From positions 124,001 through 188,000 of the forward strand of contig JABVXV010000099.1 in assembly GCA_013365325.1 (NCBI GenBank): DNA of 64,000 bases. Direction: 5' to 3'. The position numbers and the translations under genes were made by a program. The notes under the pieces are model-generated. The model had not been told where the DNA came from and ran no database searches. It worked only from the letters and a program-made list of their open reading frames with translations. The DNA comes from Dipetalonema caudispina (taxonomy: Eukaryota > Nematoda > Chromadorea > Rhabditida > Onchocercidae). Each line of letters starts with the position of its first letter. Positions within the stretch are counted from its first letter, which is position 1. Below, one piece after another: positions 1 to 12,248 of the stretch.

Positions 1-212
1 TATATTGATGTAAATCTTGTTTATTTACATGAAGCAGATTATGGAAAATAACACTTTTTTCCTATGAGCTTTCAAACCTTTGTCAAAGCAAACTGACACA
101 TTATTCGAATAAGAATATATGTTCTCTTAGTTTCAAAATTACTACAAAAGCTTGGACTTTTTGAGTACAGTTCAAGGGGTAGTTTAAAAGAAAGAAATGA
201 TGAATCTCTCCA

Positions 213-3200
213 ATGTGCAAAGCAATGCGATTTTCGGAAGGAGTCGAGCAAACGATGAAAATTTCAGGATTTGGAAGTGACAAATATGTAGAAGTAAATC
301 GTATCATGGCAACGCGTGCTCGTGAATACGGTGGTTGCATGGTTGCACGATCGCAAATGCACAGTATTGTTGAACAGGATCCAATGCTTGATCGAACTGT
401 CGAACAGAAGTATTATATTTACTGCCTTCAAATATTTATCTGTGGTGATCCTGTTTTGTCACATCATCTTTACCTTTCCTGTTCTAGATATTCAAAAACA
501 TTCGAACTTGCAAAATATCAAAAGAAAAAAAATATTGGATGCAATTTTTTCTTTACTTGGAATTATGCAAGTCATTTGAATCAAATATCAAGGGGAAAAT
601 TTCCTCATTAGGAAAGGTCGCATATAAGCATATGCAATCATTTATCCGATCCCATCAACTTATTATGCTCCAAATTTTCATAGATGGACAAAAGTCGAGG
701 AATTTCTAAAACACATGACAAACTGCGTGTCACTGTGAAGGAAATATATTCCATAGAAAAGTTTTCACCCATTAAAATTCAAATAGTTTACACATGGAAA
801 TCACTAATTTCTAGGTTATGTTGATTGGATAATTGATTACAGATTACTGATGCCCTCTTTCAATGGAAACGATATCATTTTTCCCATTGATGGGCCACTT
901 GGAAGAAACGGATGTACTTTCGCGGTAGTGTGGTCTTTTTGAATATTCTCATTTACACTTAGCGAAGTGTTTAATGTGACAATTTGGTAAGAGGGAGTTT
1001 GCTCAAATTTTCGGATTTTAAGCAGGACATTTTATTATGACGTATTCAGGAAACACTCATATGCACATTTGATAATCCAGAATGGTCACGCTGTGTTTTG
1101 CAACAAATGAGTCTCCGTGATCAACGAATCTGGATGACTAATCTGGCTAATATCATTCAAAACTGTAAGCGTTTCTGTTGGCTTAAATTCTTTTTTAAAA
1201 TCCTATGAATAGTATTGTTACATTTCAGCTCACTGGATAGCAACTGCTGGGATAGTTTGCCATCACCAGTCACTGAATTTCATTTCCATTCCACCGGGAT
1301 ATCCTCCGCTGGAGGAACCGCTATTCCAGCTTCATCCTCCTGAGACGAATCCTCCTGAAAATCGTGGATTTTCTAAACTGCGACGCCGAACACGACGAAG
1401 TCGCTTTTTTGATGAGTATGTTGCATTTGAGCATCATTATGTTACCATTTGCTTCTCTATGAAATTTGTGAAATGTGAAGAGAATCAATCACTTATGACA
1501 TGACAAACAACACTTTGAAATCTGCAGGAAGGAATAAAGGTCGAGTAAATAATATGCATATGTTTAAGAATTAATGTTAGAAATTTTTAGCAATGGATAT
1601 TACCAGCGATCTGGCCACAATAACAATTTTGTGGATCATTTTTCAAATCGTCGCAGAAACTGGACGCAGAATCACGGCTTTTTCGATGCAAACCATTATT
1701 TTGTACCTTCATATCGACGAAATCCACGCAAATTTGATGAAGTACTTTGTATTATTAGCAAACATTTTTGGTAATTTAATGATTTTTTGGTAGAAGGTGG
1801 GCGGATTTCAGAATAGAATAAATAATATGAGAAATAATTTATTTGATGTTTATTCCTCATAATGGTTGTTTAAACGCCATTAATTTTACACTAAGCAATC
1901 AATCAGTCATAAAATTTTCCGCACCGAACTTCCATTGCTTCAGTCTCATCATCGTGGAATAGATCCAAATATGGTTCCAATATTATAAAGATGGTTCATA
2001 CTATAGTTGTAACGTTCATGGATCGAAAACTGTTTCCAAGTTATGCCGTGTATGGAGTAGAAAAATTATCATAATCCACATATTATCAATACTTATTACT
2101 ATAAAACTTTTGTCTTTGAATTCCCTCTCTTCAAGTTTCAGATATACATTCATAAACTAAGATAATTTACTCAAGGTCAGCGCGTAGGAATTACAACCAA
2201 TATATCAAGCGGCATCAGTTAAGTAGTGATGCAAGCAGCTGTCTAAAAATAGGGTTGCATGATGAATAAGAGAAAGTAAAGATTTAAACTATATTTTGTA
2301 GAATTTGGTTTACTCTTAAACTATTTTCATGACATTCAGTAACTCAGAGTTTCCTTCCTGCTAAGACAAAATTGTTAAAAGTACATTTTCCTCCAAGTTT
2401 TCTGCGTTGCGCATGGGTTTTTGAAGTGCTGTCAAAAACATTTTAATTAGAATTTGCTACTAACCTTTCAAGTCTCCGCTACTTCCTACTAGAATTCTTC
2501 TGAACAAAGAGATGAAATCCGGAATGCAAATAATGTTTTCAGAAAAAAGTGAGTTACATTGGTCGTCCAAATTCGCTTTATCGTTTAAATGTTCCATCAC
2601 GCAGCTCGGCTAATAATGATCCCAGGAATGGTGGATCTATCAGTGGACCGAAACCGGAAGCAGCGGATAATCGCAATCGTTTCACCAATGTTTTTGGATA
2701 TAATAGAGCAAGTTTTGAATTTCAAGATTGTAACTGCCTTGATCGAATTCGTTTAGAGATATACCTTGTCGAATCAACACACATTTAATTCTTTAATTGA
2801 AAACCTATTGTGCAGCAAAATACTGAAACAATGTAAAAACCACATACAAGGTGAATATTCATTTCTGAAGAACTGAAGAAGGACTGGTGACTTTGCAGGC
2901 AAAGGCAATCTTCGACCGAAATCGAAATTTATTCGGGGCAAAGCATGGCCTGAACAAATTCACTTATATACTGGAGGAAAGTGAACAAGAAGAGAAGAAA
3001 CAGGAAGCAAAAGATGAGAATGAAAGTAAGAAGGATGAGAATGAGGAACAGGAACAGGAGAATGAAAAGGAGCAAGGAAAGAAGCAGGAACAGAAGCAGG
3101 ATGAGGAGGATGAAAAGGAGAAAAAAAATGCGAAGGAGCTGCTAGAAAGCAATGCTTCTTCAGAAGGGACTGAAAAACAGTCAGTGGATGATAATAAGAA

Positions 3201-3474
3201 AGACGCGAATGCTATTCCTGATGACACCGAGAGAGATCATCAGCTTGTATCGCGTGAAGACAACGATACTGTATGCTCTGTCATCAATGCTGAAGTTCCG
3301 TTAGAAATTGCATTCAAAGACAAAGTTGTCATTTGCGCCAGTTCTGATGATACTGAGTCCGTTGCTGTTAAAACTAACGGTTGCGATAATGAAAATAATC
3401 TGATTCACTTCTCGGACTCCGAACTGGAAAATGAAGAGGATCAGCTTCTCCATGAAGCCGAAATGATAATGTAA
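213..3474 (+). CDS. unrecognised multi-exon gene with basic Asn/Arg-rich middle and acidic E/K/Q-rich C-terminus
   Basis: I do not recognise this protein. Seven consecutive exons join with good splice sites and unbroken phase: about 213-409 (start not certain; it may begin left of this), 684-734, 843-924, 1050-1164, 1229-1415, 1591-1741 and 2543 to about 2708. The product has a folded-looking first half (motifs such as TFDNPEWSRC and HWIATAGIVCHH), a run of arginines (KLRRRTRRSRFF), then an Asn/Arg/Tyr-rich segment that looks disordered and could bind RNA (inference only). The last exon, 2899-3474, encodes AKAIFDRNRNLFGAKHGLNKF followed by about 60 residues of mixed Glu/Lys/Gln/Asp and ends HEAEMIM. 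The join from the 2543 exon to the 2899 exon is unresolved because the obvious donor after 2708 leaves phase 1 while 2899 needs phase 0; a small exon may be missing. A putative AATAAA lies at 3572-3577. Real gene likely; function unknown. Confidence 0.6.
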
Positions 3475-5555
3475 ATTATGCTCCGTTCAATAAGTCCTTT
3501 ATTACTTACGCTCTTCCTCTTAAACTCATCTATTTTATTTGTATAATGCAAATCAACTAGAAACTGTGTTAAATAAACATTTTATTTCCCATTTTTCCCA
3601 TTACATCGCAAAACCACTGGTTTTAACGTTAAAGCTGATTTATGAAAGGTGTATGAAAACATTGATGGTATCGGTAAAAGTCAAAAATGTCAATGTTGGC
3701 AATGTCATTTCAGCAACCCCATGGAGAAACATATTGACAAAAGAATCGTAATTTCCGGAGTGTTCGTTTTCTCGCCTTTTAATATAACAGTATTGCAAAT
3801 TACTGATCTCAATTAAGAAGCGAGTACACTTTCATAGCCTATTTTTTCAAATATGGCGTTCTTTAAATACCGATTCGAGCGAAAAAGTTCGTGATGATTT
3901 AAATGAGGAAATCAAGTCGAGAGTTATTTTCTCGTCGGTATCATACGGAAGCGTAAATTCAAATACGACCATCAACAATGACGTGAATGTCAGATTCAAA
4001 TCATAATAAAGAGTGCTCCTTTGTACAATAAAGGATAATGTGTAATATGTCTCGTTGCTGAATTCTGTCTCTTCGAGAAGTCGCTATTGCTAAAATTAAT
4101 CAAAATGACTCTACTTTTGCATTCTACATGGGTATAAAATTGAATGGAGCTGACAGAAATTTTGTGACAAACAACCGAAAATTGATAGGCCGCAATACTT
4201 GATGAGTTCGAACTATTTTACCAGTCGTCCGCATTTCGAAAACTTTTACTTAGCCTCTCTTTCTCTATTGAACAGCTCAAAAATGACATTCTAAAGATCT
4301 CAAATTTTTAACGAACAATATCGCAGACCTGCTGCAGATATAGTTTTATGGTGTTATTGAAAAGCTACGAGCTACTGAGTACGAACCGTTCCATCGAATT
4401 TTGCCGAAGATCTTTGAGGAGACGATATTCATATTTACTTGTGTTTACAGAACATATATAAAAAGCAATACATTGAATCCCGCTATAAATCGAATTTTAC
4501 TTTAACTGAATGAGAGAAAGGTAGCAATATCCAAAACTTGCAATTAGTCCATCTCTTATATGTCGATTTCTAATGAATTCCCGAATTGTCCTTCCAGACT
4601 CCGTGCATTCTGTGACTGCATATTTTTAAAACACATAAATTAAGAAGAACAGGAATAACTGCTCAACAGAAAATGCAGCATTAAAAATTTCATTTGTTGC
4701 GATGGAATTATTCAACTAAAGCACAGTAACATGCAACGCGATATTTGAATAAAACGCAGCAAAGAATGCTTTTATCGATGATACAGCCTCAATTATCCTA
4801 CTAAGTCGGAAAACTTTAAAGTTCCATAAGAAGCCCTCTTGTTTGTCCGCACAACCTCTCAAACCTCTGTGATATGTGTCATACCGTTACTGATGTTCTT
4901 TTTAGCAAATATTCTTTGATTTCAACAGTTTTATAAAATGGGTCAAGCCATGAACGGAAGTTAATGATAGACGAATTCAGTGCAATATATATAGATGAAG
5001 TTATCACTTTATAATTTTAGCCATTATCATGTTGCTATTCTTACCAGATCAACGTCTGGAACATTTCCAGTTAGATAGTTTATAGTTGGTGTCCATTGAT
5101 ACCCTTAATCTTTCTTCCACCTCCTTTCTTTTTCCCTTTCCCAGTCCTACTGCCCACGCCATCCAAAGTTAAAACCTCATTTGACAACCACAGTATCCGG
5201 ACTGAATCTAGCTGCTTCAATTTTTCCGTTTATCTCTTGCAAAATAACTATAGTTGCGATCCAAACTCGTTTTCCCTCCATTAAAATGAAATCTTTTGCA
5301 TATAAACAAAGGAAATCAGAATCGATGCAAAATGCTTAAACCATCGCACAGAAATCTAATAAAGAAATGATACTCATTCCAAATCCTATATAATTTTGCG
5401 GCAAAAGGTATCAAAAAGTTCAAGACCACATCTTATTGTACCATGTACAATATCTTATGATCATGCCTCAGATGAAATCAGATTGCAAGTGCTTCACTTT
5501 TTCTTTTTTGCAGAACTATATATAAAACGAAGGTGTAAGTTGCACAGTACCAAAA
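3475..5555. other. intergenic region between two converging genes
   Basis: The unknown plus-strand gene ends at 3474 and the minus-strand git-1 ends at 5556, so the two genes converge here. Apart from a putative poly(A) signal for the left gene near 3572, I see no coding region; the open frames are short, AT-rich and lack splice-linked partners. Confidence 0.6.
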
Positions 5556-8500
5556 TTATATTTGATGAACGTTCACTAATAGCTGTTTTGCGGAATTAGC
5601 GACGGCGAATGCAGCAGCGCATGTATCATTCACGCTGAACATTGGTGCATTACACTTAGCAGATAAAATGACTGTTGAATCAGACATCCTTTGCAAACAT
5701 GCTTCAACTGCGGGAGTACGTCGTTCCTCTGGAACGACTGTTAAAATACGATTTATCAGTATACCGACCTGAAATAGCCCATAAATCAAAGACAAAAGCT
5801 AAAATAATGAGATATCTTGGAATACACCAATTTTGTAAATTACAACTAATTTATAAGATAACAGTAAGCGTACAGAGAATTAAGGTAAATAGAAACTTCA
5901 TCCATTTCTCACTTTCTATAAATTCAATGTAATTTATTGAAATTATGAAAACAAAGAAACAAACTGAGTAAGCGTGATCTGGTGCACGGGCTTGCAGTTG
6001 TCCATATTGAGCATCTGTTAATAGAAGCTTAATCGCATGTGTTAACTGCTCTGTTTCTGCTATTAAATTGTCGGTAAAAGCTAAAAATTCCGAAAATGGA
6101 TATCGTTTAATACTTACAGAGTAACCTCTGAAGTTTGGAACTAAATATCATGTAAAATAAAAGTCAAATGCTTTAAATTCTGTTGTACAAGATGCATGAC
6201 GTAATTAATGCAAAGTAGTAGCCAGAGAAAAAAAGTTCTACATAACGATGAAACATCACATTTTCCAATTTATGTTCGGGTAAGTCAACAGTGTATTTCT
6301 CAAAATCATATAGAACCATGAATAAATGGTTTTAAACGCAATATAATCCACTACACTGCAGTGTCAGAGAAAGATCAACAGCTATTGCAATAAATTATTG
6401 AACACTTTTTTTTTATAAACAAGTCAGTGGGATATTTCTCCAGACATAATTCAAGACTTCCTCAAATCCGAAAGAATAAAACCAATAAGAACCTAAAATT
6501 TAATCTTTAAAAATGAGCAATAAAGAAATACGTTACCACCAGCACTACGATACGAACCACGCATTCTCTCATCATCAGTTCTTTCATCAACAACATTCAG
6601 CAATTCAGTTCTCTCGCGACGTGAAATTTCTGCACATGAATCCAGACCTTCGATTCCACCACTGTAATCTGTTTGCTGCGTCGTACCTTGCCTTAGTGAA
6701 AATGAACGCTGCTGCGCCAGTGTTCTGCCAGTAGTGCTCACTGAAGACGGTAGGCCAGAGCCATGCCGACGACTGGCATGACCGAAAACACCATGAATAT
6801 CCGGATTTTGTGATGCTAAATTTAAACAAGGAAGAATAACTGAAATACAATATACATAACACCTTGAAATTAGAAAAAGATGTCTATTTATTAGATAAAA
6901 CACAGAATATACAGAGAGAATAGTTTATTGGACACATTTACCAGAAGTAGATTTCCCAGGAGATGCATGATAGCTTGAAGAGATACTCTTATTGCCTAAA
7001 ACGGAAGTTGAAATTGAGGTTCCGGGAGAGAGAGCTGGAGCTGGAGATGAACGCCGTTTAGCCAAAGCCTAAAATAAACTCGATCTATAGAATTTCTGAA
7101 ATTATGATGAAATGATAAGATGTAAAATATACTAACGGAGTAACTATAAATGAGATAAATTTATGAGAGAAAAATCGTATTTAAGACTCCGGAACCTAAT
7201 TCAAGGACATTTTGCTACAACTTAATTTGTAAGCAATCCTACCTGCGAGCAGGTAGATTGCATTTTTTTAAGCTCGTCATGCACATCTGCATTATCCGCA
7301 TTTAAACGATCAACACTAGATTGCAAATGCGTCAGCATCCTGAAATTAAAAGTGTAACACGTACAAAAACAACAATGTAACAGTCTTTCAAATCGTATAA
7401 GCTAACGCGACCACAGATCAATATCATGTTTATCTTTTTACATTAAAAATCGTGCTGTTTGGTACTTAAAATTTCCATTCACTTTCAACTTCTCCACAAA
7501 CATAGAAGTCAATTATATTAACCTTAAAATCTGCGTGTTTGTCTGCTGAACAGCAGTGAGCGTGCCTTCGGCATTAGCTACTTTTTCTTTGAGCTCCAAA
7601 AAATCGTCAATCATGACAGGACCCGTCTCCTGCAGTAGGTCACCACTATCATCACTTTTTCTTTCCGATGACTTTCTGAAATTTTCTATCTTCGATAAAA
7701 CGAATTCAAGTTCAAAATAAATAATAAGTGGTTTTAAAGAGACTAACAGCCAACACAGAGAAGGACAAATTCTTTAACATAACAAAAAGCGATGAAAAGA
7801 ACCTAGTACTTCCTGAAGTACGCCACTTCCCATTCCGTAAGCTATCAGCAACTTCATCATAATCTCTATAACCTTCCTCACTAAATGATGCAATATATCT
7901 GTAACATGCAATACATCAAATAACAAGAAAAAAATTGATTGAGACACCACAGGAAGCTTAGCGAGAGGATACTGCTAAACAAAATAGTTTAATAAAGGAA
8001 AAAATATATCCTCAGCATAAGAAACATGCCAACAAGCTTAAACAACTGTAAAATACACGAAAAACATACTCGGAAGTACCCATGGAACTGACATTCAAAC
8101 GATCCACACTATCTGAAGTTTTTTTCAATAGATTTTCAGCAGAATCATCCGCATCACTTTTCAGTGGTAAGCCGTAATATCTAGAATCATATTTTAGAAA
8201 ACAAGCTGCCTTTTTTGTTTAATTTGAGATAAAAACGGTGCAGAAAAACGTTTTTACTCTTTATAAATGAAAAAGGGAGTTACACAAATGAATATAACTA
8301 GAAGGAAAAAAACCCAATCCTTATGCTCACCTTCGTTTGGCTTCACTGAGAACATCTATGATTAAAGTTGCAAATCCTCGCATATCACACTTTGCGAGTT
8401 TCTGACGGAGCTGATTACGTGTAGCTGATAATTCAGGATTGGGCTGTAATAAAGAGGCGTAAGATTCACAACAGAGAAGTTTACTGTTTAAAAGAATCGA

Positions 8501-10984
8501 CTGAATTTATCTTAACTGGAGTATGAGAAAAACATATGATATGCGCCATGATTACAATATCACAATTCCTCGAAAAATCTTCAGAAAATCGTTGAAAAGA
8601 ATACCGGCAAAAAAACAGCGACACAGTGGTCGTTTCCTAGAGAGAAAGGCTGGATTCCCTGAGTGGTAGCATTCCAAGCCGCTACGGTTTCTCGGCGATC
8701 TACCTGTTAATTCAGATTTGCTTGAAACTCATTTGAAAAGTAGAAACCAAAAACGCACAAATGCGAAAATATAACCTCATCATAAACATCTTGAACAATG
8801 CGTTCAAAGTAATACGAAGGAAGGGAACGAAGCCGTCGTCTCGCTGATTTCATTTGGATATTTTCGGTGTTCTGTCCTGTAAGCTCGGGAATCAAAAAAT
8901 ACTGTTGCCTAGAGTGATCTGGCCGTCGTCCACATAAAAACATTGTCAAACGGTTGGTAACTTCAAACTGTAGTTCTTCCAATCTTGCAGCAAGTTCGGT
9001 CTAAAGCGAATGTTTTACCAAACAAGGTATCGCAGCTCTATTTTCATTGCAAAGCAATATGACGAACTAATTAAACAGAATCGATAAATTAATTGAACTC
9101 GAACTTCAAGAGATTCCTAGGAAACGAGAAATCAGTGAGTCAGCGACAATAATATCCCGTGTTCGAACGAATAACCCGGAAAAAGGACCTCATGTAATAG
9201 TCGGATACCACAGCTAATGTGCGAAATCCTGTTACATAGAACTTACATGATTTTCAAGCTTTGCTACTTGAGAAGGAGTCAAGTCTATGGCATTCAGCTG
9301 AGCAGGATCAGCTCCATAGATCCAAAGTAATTCAACCTGAATATTACAAGAGAAATTAACTAGACATATTTATCGTAAATAAAGGAGTAATTTTAGTGAT
9401 AAAAAAATTCATCTATTAAAATTTTGTGCGAAAAAACAGACTTGCAAAGCTTGATTTTCTTTGGCTGAGATATGAAGCGGTGCATTATGCTTTTCCGGAT
9501 CCATGTAATTCGGATCAGCACCCAATGCTAATAATCTAAAATATATGATGAATCTGTTCGAAGTGCACACATTGAAACCATACAAGAAGTAACTCCTTTG
9601 CATAAAATAATATAAAAATCATGATAATTTTAATGCCAAAAAATTTCAGAAAATATGGATGGGAATTATTTCGCTCCTCTCTACCATCCCACCTAAAAAT
9701 ATTTTTCTATAAATACCTCATAGTTGTTTCCACATGAGAAGTTCTTACACAAGACCAAAGTTGGCGATTTAAATCATCTTGACTAATGCAATTATCATCT
9801 TTTGCTGGACGCAGAGCGAAAGCCATTTGCGCATATTTTGCTTTGATAAAGTTTTCTTTAATGGGGAGAACGGGGTCACTAGAAAAATTGCATGTCAGTT
9901 AAAAATGTGTGAAAAGGCATTAATTAAATCGAGATTGACTTCGACTACTTTTCAAGCAATTTCCTTAATAAATACCAGAAAAACAGTGATATCGTTTTTT
10001 CTTCCCCTACACTTAAGCAAATCTCAACCTTAAGGATTAATCACTTCCAATTCCAATATTACCTCATGCCCTTTGCTAGATATCATAATAAAAATCGTTT
10101 TTAAGTTTTTCAAGTTCTAATTTATCAAAACTTATGTTTTATAATATGAAGTAACTGAGAAAAGTAGAAAAATGAATCTTTCCAGGGAATTTGCTAAAAA
10201 CACATGATATGACTAGGCGACTGCTAGATTTATAGAAATTTCAGGGCCATGACTCACTGAGGTGTCGGTTTTCTTCGAATTTTATTGGCAGACTGAGGAT
10301 CGAGAAGCGAATGTTCCCAAATGTTATTTGAACCATTAGAATATAAAACATACATCAACTCTAGCTGACTACTATTCCAAGCTCCTTTTTTGATTGAACG
10401 AACATGGCTGATATGACGACCTGTACACTCACATTGAAAACACGGAAACGTAACTGCATGCATCATCCGTACCCCTTGGAAAAACCTTCGTGCTCATTTC
10501 ATACAAAATCCCCAAGTTCCCCCAAATATTTAATCGTTCACGCAATAATCACTAAACAATTCTACCCGTATGTAACTCAGTTACATGGACTTCGAACTAC
10601 CTAAATCAATTGAGCTTACAGTAATTGAGCAAGACTCTCCATAATGGCCATTCTAATTGTATATTTTCGATCTGATCTAAAACTATCAACAAATGCAACT
10701 AGCAAGTAGCGAAAGATGCATGTCAGCTTACTGCGGATGCTCCAGTGACACCTTCATCAATCCGGGATTTTTGTATGGCCGTAACTATAAACCGACCTTA
10801 AGAATAACCTCCAAAAACAATGTAATGTTCGGAAAGCTACGAAAAAGTAACCAAGATTTCTGTGAACGTAGCAACATTCCGAACAAATTAGAACGCCTTT
10901 GTTCAGAGAAGCCCATTGAGGATCTTCGGCAGAACAATCCGCACACTGAAATGGGCGTCCAGCTGCTGCAAATGTATCAGTCAT
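5556..10984 (-). CDS. git-1: GIT-family ArfGAP scaffold (ArfGAP, ankyrin repeats, SHD, coiled coil, paxillin-binding domain)
   Basis: Orthologue of GIT1/GIT2, an Arf GTPase-activating scaffold that binds PIX and paxillin at adhesions and synapses. The ATG is at 10984-10982. Exon 1 (10984-10852) carries the ArfGAP zinc finger CADC-x16-CSEC. Next come 10420-10258 ([23 protein letters not shown]), 9878-9717, 9535-9442 (ankyrin, [16 protein letters not shown]), 9336-9247 (ankyrin, [19 protein letters not shown]), 9000-8776 and 8703-8605 (first Spa homology repeat), and 8443-8331 ([29 protein letters not shown], second Spa repeat). All of these join in phase. Further exons near 8180, 7890, 7670, 7330, 7065, 6815 and 6110 encode a YDEVAD motif, a coiled coil and a Ser-rich linker. 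The final exon 5768-5556 matches the focal-adhesion-targeting/paxillin-binding end (VANSAKQLL). Domain order is complete for the family. Exon borders in the Ser-rich part are approximate. Confidence 0.93.
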
Positions 10985-12248
10985 GAGATTTACGTTGAAT
11001 GTACAATAAACAAATATAAATACAAATCAAACAGACGATATTTGTGGGGTATATGTCAACTTGAAAATACAGAGAATTATGTTTAGAATACTATATACAT
11101 TATAAATGAAGGCCGGCAACAACAGACAAGCTATATTAACTTGAAAACATCTCTCTCTTATCAACACAACATATTCTTTCTAAGCAGATAATTTTCACGA
11201 AGACACACCGCTACTTGTAACAGATTGTGACGATATATCAGCAATCATTTCCTTCCGCTCAAGTGATCAGTTTCTTTGACAGATAACCAGCTTTCATCAA
11301 CTGATCTCCTTACTTCTGCACTTCTCGCAATACTTGCTACCATACAGCCAGGACTAAATATATATTCTGACAGCAAAGAACAGCTAAATGAAATGCTTAT
11401 TATTAAAGTACAAATGCTTATTTAATTTATCGAATTCATGGAAAGTCAACGGGAAAGATAGCTAACTGATAAGAAACGATGGAAGCTTGACACACCAAAC
11501 AAGCTTATTTTCTTATCAGTGTGCAACAGTGTGCTTTCTTGAACAACAACAGCTATTCATGTCCGCAAGCGAGGAATAACATATGACAGAGATTAATAAT
11601 GTCATTTTCTGCCCATAAAGAGAACAAATGAAACCCTTAAGTAAAAAAGTGACCGGAAGCTCAGCATGAACCTTTACTGCTTGACCTATGAAGCTGTGAA
11701 CTTCAACTCCCTCGCCTCCCTCCCTCCTCTTTCCCCTACCCCCTTAAACCTTCTAATACACTGCCATTCATACCCAAAGCGGATGTTGGACATCACGATA
11801 AAGCATGAGGAACAGAGAGGTGTGAGAGAAAGTGAGAAATCCGTGAAACATTGTGGTGAGAGTATGCTGTGGGTGTGTAGGTATGACGTGTTTACGAATC
11901 CTGCATTAAATTTAGAGAGGGGATTCCATTCCTAAAGACATTTGCAGTTATCATACCCTTTTGTAAGCATTACTGATCAGTTGATAAGACTTGGGGATGC
12001 TGCCTTAGTACCACAATGGCATCGTTTGATAGTGGTGATGGAAAACTCTCTGCCATCCATCCAATCAACCATTCGGATTTTGGCTTCGTCCTAGATTATA
12101 GAACAAGAAAACATTTCATGGTAGTTGAACATGTATGAAGAATTCATTAGATCATTTTAGGTTCCGAGATTTTCCTGTGAACACCAAGCTCATGTCATCG
12201 ATTTCATGCATTCAGCAGTACATTAATGCTCACCGGTAAACGACCTAA
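10985..12248. promoter_or_regulatory. shared intergenic region between divergent git-1 and vps-16
   Basis: git-1 (minus) and vps-16 (plus) are transcribed away from each other from this stretch of roughly 1.2 kb, so promoters for both should lie here. It contains pyrimidine-rich runs, for example around 11700-11760, but I can name no specific element. A possible splice or trans-splice acceptor (ATTTTAG) ends near 12160, upstream of the tentative vps-16 ATG. Confidence 0.4.

Noticed and set aside
2964..3227. Minus-strand open frame rich in Ser, Phe and Cys
   Set aside because: It is the exact antisense of the GAA/AAG/GAG-rich tail exon of the plus-strand gene; the Ser/Phe/Cys composition is an artefact of reading those codons backwards.
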